Below, one piece after another: positions 1-5,245 of a DNA stretch of 12,237 nt. Both the position numbers and the translations under genes were made by a program. The stretch comes from CAYLZO01 sp964387775. Its GTDB lineage: Bacteria > Chloroflexota > Anaerolineae > JAAYZQ01. The DNA is taken from positions 1 to 12,237 of the forward strand of contig CAYLZO010000164.1 of NCBI GenBank assembly GCA_964387775.1. Direction: 5' to 3'. Each line of letters begins with the position of its first letter. Within the stretch, counting starts at the first letter, position 1. The notes below the pieces were generated by a model. The model was not told where the DNA came from. It ran no database searches and saw only the letters and a program-made list of their open reading frames with translations.

Positions 1-19
1 GGTTTTAATCATCTTTTAA

Positions 20-48
20 TTGACAAACGCTCCGCCGCAAGTTATACT
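20..48 (+). promoter_or_regulatory. sigma-70-type promoter of the repeat-protein gene
   Basis: A perfect -35 box TTGACA at 20-25 and a -10 box TATACT (5 of 6 to consensus) at 43-48 are separated by exactly 17 bases. Transcription would start near 55, giving a leader of about 70 bases before the ATG at 125. The leader is visibly less GC-rich than the coding DNA. It ends in a strong SD, AGGGAGGA, at 113-120, four bases before the start codon. Confidence 0.8.
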
Positions 49-124
49 GAGGTCGAAGTTGAGAAGAAAGTGCTCAAAGAAGTGCCACAGAAATAGTATC
101 CCCACATCAGAAAGGGAGGAGAAC

Positions 125-712
125 ATGAATCGCCAATCTAGTCTATTCCGCACTTTCAGCCTAAGCCTGGTCGTAGCTTTTCTGCTGACCCTGGTCCCCG
201 TCGCAGCGGTGTCCGCTTTCCATCCGGCGCCCGCCTCGGCGGACGACGCCGACTCGGCCCGCTGGGCGGCCCTGGGCGCGTACTATAGCCCGGCTTCCCG
301 CTGGGCGGCGCTGGGTGACTTTTACGCAGGGCGTTACGAATCGGCCGCGGACCTCAGTTCCGCTCGGTGGAGCGGTCTCGCCGCGTTCTATGCCTTTGAC
401 CCGGCTACGGTTGCCGCGGCCCGCTGGGCGGCCCTGGGTGACTTTTACGCCACCCGGTTCGACGCGGCGGCCACGGCCAGCACGGCCCGTTGGGAGGGTC
501 TGGGCCGCTACTACGCCCTCAGGGCAGCCCCCGGCGCTACGGCAGATGCCGCCCGCTGGAATGCCTTGGGTGCCCTCTACGCCGAGCGCTACGAGTCCGC
601 GGCGGCCGTCAGCTCGGCCCGCTACACCGGTCTGGCCGAGTTCTACAGAGTTCAGAGATTCGGTGTAGGAAACTTGCGCTGCTGCACCGAGGTCGGTGGA
701 AGCACGCAATAG
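125..712 (+). CDS. secreted protein of tandem RWxxLxxFY repeats, function unknown
   Basis: I do not recognise a named family. The predicted protein has 195 residues. Residues 1-31 look like a Sec signal peptide: basic start (MNRQ..R), hydrophobic core LSLVVAFLLTLVPVAAV at 13-29, and possible cleavage after VSA (31) or ASA (39). The mature part is almost entirely repeats with the core RW-x-(A/G)-L-x-x-(F/Y)-Y, whose Arg falls at residues 46, 59, 81, 100, 122, 144 and 166 (the last is RY). Most spacings are 22 residues. Units alternate between an xAL form followed by GDFYA-x-R(Y/F) and an xGL form, so the real module is about 44 residues. The short tail (residues 175-195) carries a Cys-Cys pair at 186-187. 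The ATG at 125 is chosen because the SD AGGGAGGA lies just upstream and the signal peptide begins there; the longer open frame from 20 overlaps the promoter. The gene is monocistronic, between a promoter (20-48) and a terminator (731-770). A cell-surface or envelope role is inference from the signal peptide only. Confidence 0.85.
   Translation: MNRQSSLFRTFSLSLVVAFLLTLVPVAAVSAFHPAPASADDADSARWAALGAYYSPASRWAALGDFYAGRYESAADLSSARWSGLAAFYAFDPATVAAARWAALGDFYATRFDAAATASTARWEGLGRYYALRAAPGATADAARWNALGALYAERYESAAAVSSARYTGLAEFYRVQRFGVGNLRCCTEVGGSTQ
254..646 (+). repeat. tandem protein-coding repeats, about 66 bp units paired into 132 bp modules
   Basis: Seven RW-x-x-L-x-x-(F/Y)-Y units cover residues 44-174 of the secreted protein. 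Spacings between successive Arg residues are 13, 22, 19, 22, 22 and 22. Alternate units resemble each other more than their neighbours (AAL/AAL/NAL versus SGL/EGL/TGL), so a two-unit block appears to have been amplified. The first unit (residue 46) is shortened. At DNA level 299-327 and 422-450 match at 28 of 29 bases. Confidence 0.8.
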
Positions 713-730
713 CCTTGAGACGATAACCGA

Positions 731-770
731 AAACTGCGCATGGCTGGAAGCCATGCGCAGTTTTTCTTTT
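731..770 (+). terminator. intrinsic terminator, probably bidirectional
   Basis: A perfect 15-bp stem (731-745 pairing with 749-763) with a 3-base loop GGA is followed by a T-rich tract, TTTTTCTTTT, ending at 770. It lies 19 bases after the stop of the repeat-protein gene. On the minus strand the same stem is followed by only four T's (733-730), so it could also serve, more weakly, the converging broken gene that ends at 784. Confidence 0.9.
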
Positions 771-783
771 GCGGCTGTTGTCT

Positions 784-1110
784 TTAGCGCTGGGTCAGCG
801 TGTTGCCCAGGCCATTGTCGGTGATCGTTGGGGAGCCGCCGTAGGTGATATTGTTGCCGGCCCCGTTGACGATGATAGCCGAGGCGGATTCGATGTCTAT
901 GGTGTTGCCGGCGCTGTGGACGACGAGTTGGTTGCAGTTGCCGGTCAACGTGATGCTATTGTTGGCGCCTTCGACGATCACGTCCTCTCCCTGGCATTGG
1001 CGAGAGACACTCTGCCCCACGACAGCGATCACGATTTCGCCTGTAGGTTCAGCGGTAGGTTCCTCGGCGCCATCGTCGTCGCCGTTGTCATCCCCATCCC
1101 CGCTGCCTGG
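784..1110 (-). pseudogene. DUF3060-like fragment with acidic linker (3' part of the broken gene)
   Basis: Downstream of the TAG at 1113-1111 the frame reads an acidic, Gly/Asp-rich linker (PGSGDGDDNGDDDGAEEP) and then a DUF3060-like domain. That domain is made of short beta-repeat strands with the pattern G-x-N-x-(I/V): VIVEGANNSITLTGNC, VVHSAGNTIDIE, IIVNGAGNNITYGG, and GLGNTLTQ at the end. Two Cys (in SRQCQG and GNCNQ) match the cysteine pair common in this family. DUF3060 proteins are usually exported or lipoproteins of unknown function. A GTG at 1032 could start translation, but I see no SD before it and no signal peptide, so it is more likely a remnant than an independent gene. Confidence 0.6.
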
Positions 1111-1489
1111 CTAAAGTTCGCCAGGACCCACGCAACCCTCCGGGACTTGGATGTCAAAGGGCGTCTCGCTCGGGGTCACGTTTAGCTCGTAGTACAGCTC
1201 GCCCGTCACCCCGGGCGCCAGCAGTTCGCTATCGCCGCTGCCTTCCAGGATGAGGCGAACGAGATAGTTGCCGTCCTCGATGGTGGACTCTCCGTCGGGG
1301 AAAGCCTTGCGAGAGTCGGACAGGAACTTTTTTAAAGCCTTCGCGACCCTGGGGCGTGGGAAAGGGGGCGTGATGCCGAAAGTCTTCGGTCACCAACTCG
1401 TCGATAGCCTCCAGTTTCCCCTTGTCATAGACCTCTCGGTTGAACCGCTCCAGCGTCTGTTGTACCTTCTGTTCTTTCTCCACTAACAT
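784..1489 (-). pseudogene. broken chimeric gene: SnoaL-like N-terminus joined to a DUF3060-type C-terminus
   Basis: The frame opens at the ATG at 1489 (SD AAGGAAG about 11 bases upstream). It reads MLVEKEQKVQQTLERFNREV, then DELVTEDFRHHAP and GREGFKK, typical of SnoaL-like small cyclase/hydrolase proteins. At the A6 run 1328-1333 the frame is lost. Skipping one A restores FL(S)DSRKAFPDGESTIEDG, again SnoaL-like. After roughly position 1275 the restored frame stops looking like SnoaL and becomes a secreted-protein-like stretch (GELYYELNV, PFDIQVPEGC). It then meets an in-frame TAG at 1113-1111. Past it, the same frame continues through an acidic Gly/Asp linker (1110-1069) into a DUF3060-like domain, ending with TAA at 784. 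The total of 706 bases is 235 codons plus one base, as expected for a single inserted base. One frameshift and one stop point to decay; a homopolymer sequencing error could explain the first but not the second. Confidence 0.7.
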
Positions 1490-1524
1490 TGTTACAGTAT
1501 CTTCCTTCGATTCGCTGATTCTCG

Positions 1525-1545
1525 GTCGCTAGACCACCTAGCGAC
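1525..1545 (-). promoter_or_regulatory. perfect palindrome at the transcription start of the broken gene (operator-like)
   Basis: GTCGCTAG (1525-1532) and its exact complement CTAGCGAC (1538-1545) are separated by five bases. The palindrome begins about six bases downstream of the -10 box of the minus-strand promoter, so it covers the expected first transcribed bases. This is the usual place for a dimeric repressor site; it could instead be a stabilising 5' stem-loop of the mRNA. No regulator gene is visible in the window. Confidence 0.55.
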
Positions 1546-1551
1546 ATGTTT

Positions 1552-1560
1552 AGTATAGCA
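1552..1560 (-). promoter_or_regulatory. extended -10 promoter of the broken SnoaL/DUF3060 gene
   Basis: On the minus strand TGCTATACT (1560-1552) is an extended -10 element (TGn followed by TATACT). A good -35 is missing; GAGACA 18 bases further upstream is only a 4 of 6 match, which extended -10 promoters tolerate. Transcription would begin near 1545, inside the palindrome, about 56 bases before the ATG at 1489. Confidence 0.55.
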
Positions 1561-1586
1561 GAGGGGTGTCTCTCCTGTCTCTCAAC

Positions 1587-1623
1587 AAAAATGAGCCCAG
1601 GGCCAAACCTTGGGCTCATTTTT
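1587..1623. terminator. bidirectional intrinsic terminator after the tal-pgi gene
   Basis: AAAAATGAGCCCA (1587-1599) pairs perfectly with 1611-1623. The stem extends by one G-T and two G-C pairs, giving about 16 bp around a 5-base loop. Runs of five T's end the stem on both strands. On the minus strand it lies 64 bases beyond the tal-pgi stop (1688) and upstream of the promoter at 1552-1560, so it ends the long minus-strand gene series and insulates the broken gene. Confidence 0.85.
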
Positions 1624-1687
1624 ATAGCACCCGCAATATCCCCTGTACGCCTGCTGCCGGCCCGAAAGCGCAGCGGAGCCGCCCCAA

Positions 1688-4450
1688 CTAGGCGGACACC
1701 CCACCCGCCAACTGGCCCAGACCGCCGACCACGTCGCGCCCAAGATGGAAGCGAATGACCCGCCGGCCGGCGTCCTCCAGGGCCTGCTTGTCGCCCAGGG
1801 CCTGGGCCATCTTGAGCACGCCGAAGGTGATGGACGATCCGGAGGACCCCGCCTGGTCAGGGATGGGCGCATCCTGCCCGGCGTCAGACGTGAACTGGAC
1901 AAAGAGGCCGTGGCCGGCGTCGCCCTTGTGAAGCTGCCCGGTGGAGTGGAGAAAACGCGGGCCATAGCCCACGGTCGTCGCCAGCTTGAACCGGTCGCGC
2001 AGCCCCGTGCGCAGGACTTGCAGCGCCGCGTCGCTCTCGGCTGTGGGTTGGACGTAGGCCTGGAGCGCCACGTAGCTTTGGCCCGAATGGGGCGCGGGCG
2101 AGCCCTCGGTGGGCCGATCCAGGAATTCGAGCAGGACCTCGACCTCCAGCGGCGCCGGCTCGTCCGGGGGCAAGGAGCCGCTTTCCTGGTAGGCAGCCAC
2201 CATCTCCCGCGCCCGCACCTTGGCCGACTCGACGTTGGGTTGGTTGAAGGGCTGGATGCCCAGGCGATGGCCGGCCACGGCGACGGCAAACTCCCAGAGG
2301 AAGAACTGCTGGCCCAGGTCGTAGCGGTCGCGCAGGCGGAGGAGGATCACGGGCTGCCCGGCGTCCTCCAGCGCTTGCAGCGCCGCGTCGTGGGTCTCGT
2401 CGCCGTCGAGGCGCAGGTAGACAAAGACGCGGTCGTCGCGGTAGGCATCGGGCGGGCCCGGCGGCTCGCCGACGACGGGCAGGATGCCGGTGCCGTCCTT
2501 GCCCGTGCTCTCGGCGATGAGCTGCTCGATCCAGTCGGCAAAGTTGGCCAGCGGCGGCGAGGCGACGAAGGTGACCTTGTCCCGCCCCGCCTGGGTCAAC
2601 TCGCCCAGGACCGCGCCCAGCCCGGCCCCCGGATTCTCTCCGCCAGCCGGGTCTCGCTTGCAGGCCGCGACGGCCTCGGCGGCCCGTTCCAGCAGCGTCT
2701 CGACCTCGACGCCGACCAAGGCCGCCGGCACGAGCCCAAAGTAGGAGAGCACCGAGTAGCGGCCGCCGATATTCGGCTCGTTGAGAAAGACCTCGCGGAA
2801 ATCGTATTCCTCGGCCAGGGCCACCAGCTTGCTGCCCGGGTCGGTGATGCCGACGAAATGGGCGCCGGCCCGGTCAGCGCCGAGCGCGTCAGCAGTCCAG
2901 TTGTAAAAGAACTTGAAAAAGGAGAGCGTCTCCACCGTGCTGCCCGATTTGGTGGCGACGATAAAGAGGGTTTTCTCGGGGTCCAGGCGCCCGGCGTGGG
3001 CCAGGACGGCGCCGGGATCGGTGCTGTCGAGCACTTTCAGGTGGAGCGGGTCATCCTCCCGGCCAAAGACGTGGCTGAACACCTCGGGCGCCAGGCTGGA
3101 GCCGCCCATACCCAGCAGCAGGACGTCGCGATAGCCTGCTTGCCGCACCGACGCAACCAATTCGTCCAGCCGCGAGAGCTGGCCCTTCATGGCCTCGACG
3201 ATGTGCAGCCAGCCCAGCCGGTTGGTGATCTCTTTTGGCTCCGGCTTCCAGACGGTGTGGTCGTGGTTCCAGATACGGGCCACGATCCCTTCCTCGGCCA
3301 GCTCCTCCAGGGCAGCTTCCGCGGCCCGTTGGTAAGCCTCCGGGCTTCCACCGGAGGATGTGCCCTTGAGCTTCCCGCACTTTTTCTCGATGCCAGCCAG
3401 GAGCGAGTCGAAGGACTCGGCAAACGCGGCCACCCCCCTGTCCTGGAGTTTGTCCGTGATGGCGCCCAGGTCGACGCCGACCTCGGCCAGCCGCGCCAGG
3501 TCGGCGCGGGCCTCGTCCAGGCCGGCTTCCAGGGTCAGGGCCACGGTGCCGTGGTCGCGGAACACCTCCAGTGTGGCCGGCGGCAGGGTGTTGACCGTGT
3601 TCGGCCCGATGAGGCTGTCCACGTAGAGGGTGTCGGGATAGGCCGGGTTCTTGGTGCTGGTGCTGGCCCACAGCGGCCGCTGGACGCGGGCACCCTGGGC
3701 CACCAGCTTTTGCCAGCGGGGACCGCTGAATACCTCTTTGAACCGGGCGTAGGTCACCTTGGAGTTGGCGATGGCGATCTTGCCCTGGAGTTCCTCGTGG
3801 CCGGCCTCCGCCAGAGCCTCGTCCACGGCGGTGTCCACGCGGCTGACAAAGAACGAGGCCACAGACGCAACTTGGGAGAGGTCGCCACCGGTTGCGGCCC
3901 GCCTTTCCAGGCCGCGCAGATAAGCCTCGGAGACGGCCTCGTAGTGGTCCAGGGAGAACATGAGGGTCACGTTGACGTTGACGCCCCCGCCGATGAGGGT
4001 TTCGATGGCCGGGACGCCCTCGGGCGTGGCCGGGACCTTGATCAGGACGTTGGGGCGGTCTACCGCAGCAAAGAGGCGCTCGGCCTCGGCGATGGTCCCC
4101 TCGGTGTCACGGGCCAGCTTGGGGTTGACCTCCAGGCTGACGTAGCCGTCGGCGCCCTCCGTCTCGTCATAGACCGGGCGCAACACGTCGGCGGCCCGCT
4201 GAATGTCCTCGACGGCCAGCGCCTCATAGATCTCGTCCACGGTCCGTCCCTGGCGAACCAACGCCTCCAGGGCCTGGTCATAGTCGTCGCTGCCGGCGAT
4301 GGCCTTCTCAAAAATGGAAGGGTTGGACGTCATGCCCCGCAAGCCCTCGTCCACCAGGCTCTGCAAGTCGCCCGAGGTGATGAGCGAGCGCCGGATAAAG
4401 TCGAGCCAGACAGCCTGGCCCAGATCTGCCAGTTCGTGCATTTTAGTCAT
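1688..4450 (-). CDS. tal-pgi: bifunctional transaldolase / glucose-6-phosphate isomerase
   Basis: This 920-residue cytosolic enzyme fuses two complete domains. Residues 1-360 are transaldolase: GMTSNPSIFEKAI at 39-51, the Schiff-base lysine K138 in LIKVPATPEG, and TLYVDSLIGPNTVNT near 274-288. It moves a dihydroxyacetone unit between sedoheptulose 7-phosphate and glyceraldehyde 3-phosphate. Residues about 370-920 are phosphoglucose isomerase: GMGGSSLAPEVF at 447-458, the SIS-type phosphate site KSGSTVETLSFF at 501-512, GGRYSVLSYFGLVPAAL at 562-578, ESTGKDGTG at 647-655 with the likely catalytic Glu, and the signature FLHSTGQLHKG at 833-843. It interconverts glucose 6-phosphate and fructose 6-phosphate. 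Such fusions are known in several bacterial phyla and link glycolysis with the pentose phosphate pathway. The ATG at 4450 follows AAGGAG (4464-4459) by eight bases and overlaps the epimerase stop in ATGA, suggesting translational coupling; a second ATG lies three codons in. All key motifs are intact. Confidence 0.95.
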   Translation of the reverse strand: MTKMHELADLGQAVWLDFIRRSLITSGDLQSLVDEGLRGMTSNPSIFEKAIAGSDDYDQALEALVRQGRTVDEIYEALAVEDIQRAADVLRPVYDETEGADGYVSLEVNPKLARDTEGTIAEAERLFAAVDRPNVLIKVPATPEGVPAIETLIGGGVNVNVTLMFSLDHYEAVSEAYLRGLERRAATGGDLSQVASVASFFVSRVDTAVDEALAEAGHEELQGKIAIANSKVTYARFKEVFSGPRWQKLVAQGARVQRPLWASTSTKNPAYPDTLYVDSLIGPNTVNTLPPATLEVFRDHGTVALTLEAGLDEARADLARLAEVGVDLGAITDKLQDRGVAAFAESFDSLLAGIEKKCGKLKGTSSGGSPEAYQRAAEAALEELAEEGIVARIWNHDHTVWKPEPKEITNRLGWLHIVEAMKGQLSRLDELVASVRQAGYRDVLLLGMGGSSLAPEVFSHVFGREDDPLHLKVLDSTDPGAVLAHAGRLDPEKTLFIVATKSGSTVETLSFFKFFYNWTADALGADRAGAHFVGITDPGSKLVALAEEYDFREVFLNEPNIGGRYSVLSYFGLVPAALVGVEVETLLERAAEAVAACKRDPAGGENPGAGLGAVLGELTQAGRDKVTFVASPPLANFADWIEQLIAESTGKDGTGILPVVGEPPGPPDAYRDDRVFVYLRLDGDETHDAALQALEDAGQPVILLRLRDRYDLGQQFFLWEFAVAVAGHRLGIQPFNQPNVESAKVRAREMVAAYQESGSLPPDEPAPLEVEVLLEFLDRPTEGSPAPHSGQSYVALQAYVQPTAESDAALQVLRTGLRDRFKLATTVGYGPRFLHSTGQLHKGDAGHGLFVQFTSDAGQDAPIPDQAGSSGSSITFGVLKMAQALGDKQALEDAGRRVIRFHLGRDVVGGLGQLAGGVSA

Positions 4451-5175
4451 TTTTCTTTCTCCTTCAAATCAATCCAATACTTTCCTTCGAAAGGTGCCTC
4501 GTAGGCCAAGCCCAGGCGGCGATAGACCTCCGGCGGGATGCCGATGTCGGCCAGGTAGAGTTCGCCCGGCAGCCCGGCCAGCCCGGTCTTGGGCAAGGCC
4601 AGGGTCAGCGTTCGCTTGGCGCGGACGACGAGGCCCGGCGTCTCGCCCGTCGTGGCGTCTCGGCCCGTGGGCACGTCGAGGGCCAGGACCCGGCTGGCGT
4701 GCTGAGTGCACAGCTCGATCAACTCGGCAGCCCGGCCCCGGGGCGCGCCGTGCAAGCTGTAACCAATGAGGGCGTCCACGACCAGGTCGGCGCGGCGGAT
4801 GGCGTCCTCGGCCTGGAAGCGGCCTACCGGTTCCAGGCCCGCCGCTTTCAAGATGCCCAATTGATGATGGGCGGCGTCACGCAAGGCGCGGGCCTCGCGG
4901 TCGAGCACGACCTGCACGCCCAGGCCCCGGTTGTGCAGGTGCCGGGCGGCGCACAGCCCGCCGCCGCCGTTGCCCCCCGCCCCGGCCAGGATCGTGACCC
5001 GGCCCGAGGCCCGGCCCAGCATGTCCATCACGTTTTCGGCCAGGCTCCGCCCGGCGTTCTCCATCATCTGCAAGATGCCCAGGCCGAATTCCTCCATGGC
5101 CAGGCGGTCCACTTCACGCATCTGGGCGGCGGTCACCGCCGGCACAACGATTCCGTCTGCTGTCTGAAAAGCCAT
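4447..5175 (-). CDS. nnrE: NAD(P)H-hydrate epimerase (YjeF N-terminal domain only)
   Basis: A 242-residue YjeF_N Rossmann-like protein that interconverts the R and S forms of hydrated NADH/NADPH so that the dehydratase can repair them. Visible landmarks are MREVDRLAMEEFGLGILQMM at 19-38, MENAGR at 38-43, the glycine-rich loop GAGGNGGGG at 65-73, VVDALIG at 132-138 and ALDVPTGRD at 165-173 with the conserved Asp. The usual loop is GxGNNGGDG; here the first Asn and the Asp are both Gly, which may alter substrate or potassium binding. The C-terminal dehydratase domain (NnrD) of many bacterial fusions is absent, so a separate NnrD must be encoded elsewhere. The ATG at 5175 is chosen because family homology begins there; upstream codons read through an intergenic palindrome and the preceding gene's end. 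Its SD is weak (GGAG about 14 bases away). The stop overlaps the tal-pgi start. Confidence 0.85.
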   Translation of the reverse strand: MAFQTADGIVVPAVTAAQMREVDRLAMEEFGLGILQMMENAGRSLAENVMDMLGRASGRVTILAGAGGNGGGGLCAARHLHNRGLGVQVVLDREARALRDAAHHQLGILKAAGLEPVGRFQAEDAIRRADLVVDALIGYSLHGAPRGRAAELIELCTQHASRVLALDVPTGRDATTGETPGLVVRAKRTLTLALPKTGLAGLPGELYLADIGIPPEVYRRLGLAYEAPFEGKYWIDLKEKEK

Positions 5176-5192
5176 CTCGTCTTGGCTCCATG

Positions 5193-5243
5193 GGACACGG
5201 ATCAGACGGATTTCACGGATCAAAATCCGCGCTATCCGTGTCC
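5193..5243. repeat. nested intergenic palindrome built on ACGGAT
   Basis: GGACACGGAT (5193-5202) pairs with ATCCGTGTCC (5234-5243), and inside it CGGATTT (5207-5213) pairs with AAATCCG (5223-5229). The motif CGGAT occurs three times directly and a further time in the complementary orientation. It fills nearly all the gap between the oxidoreductase stop (5246) and the epimerase start (5175). No T-run follows, so it is not a standard terminator. The shape suits a dispersed palindromic element, an mRNA-stabilising or processing hairpin, or a protein site; only a genome-wide copy count would tell. Confidence 0.6.
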
Positions 5244-5245
5244 AA

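Noticed and set aside
254..646. CRISPR-like direct repeats
   Set aside because: Repeats are in phase with a signal-peptide-bearing reading frame, are degenerate at DNA level and have no unique spacers of constant length between identical repeats.
161..754. A 197-codon minus-strand frame opposite the repeat-protein gene
   Set aside because: It is an antisense shadow of the repeats, overlaps the terminator at 731-770, and has no SD or domain.
1328..1333. Programmed -1 ribosomal frameshift at the A6 run of the SnoaL-like gene
   Set aside because: The frame needed downstream is +1, not -1, so an A AAA AAG type slip would lead to the wrong frame. A later in-frame TAG also makes decay or an indel error more likely.
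1425..1619. A 64-codon minus-strand frame running across the promoter region
   Set aside because: It spans the bidirectional terminator, the -10 box and the palindrome, and its translation matches nothing known.
1745..4504. A 919-codon open frame on the plus strand opposite tal-pgi
   Set aside because: GC-rich codon use keeps an antisense frame open. The translation has no recognisable domain, while the minus strand encodes a complete, motif-rich enzyme. The same applies to long antisense frames at 5300-6652, 8084-9544, 9745-10902 and 11158-12126.
5193..5243. Rho-independent terminator between the oxidoreductase and nnrE
   Set aside because: The stems are followed by no T-run on either strand and the outer loop is long.
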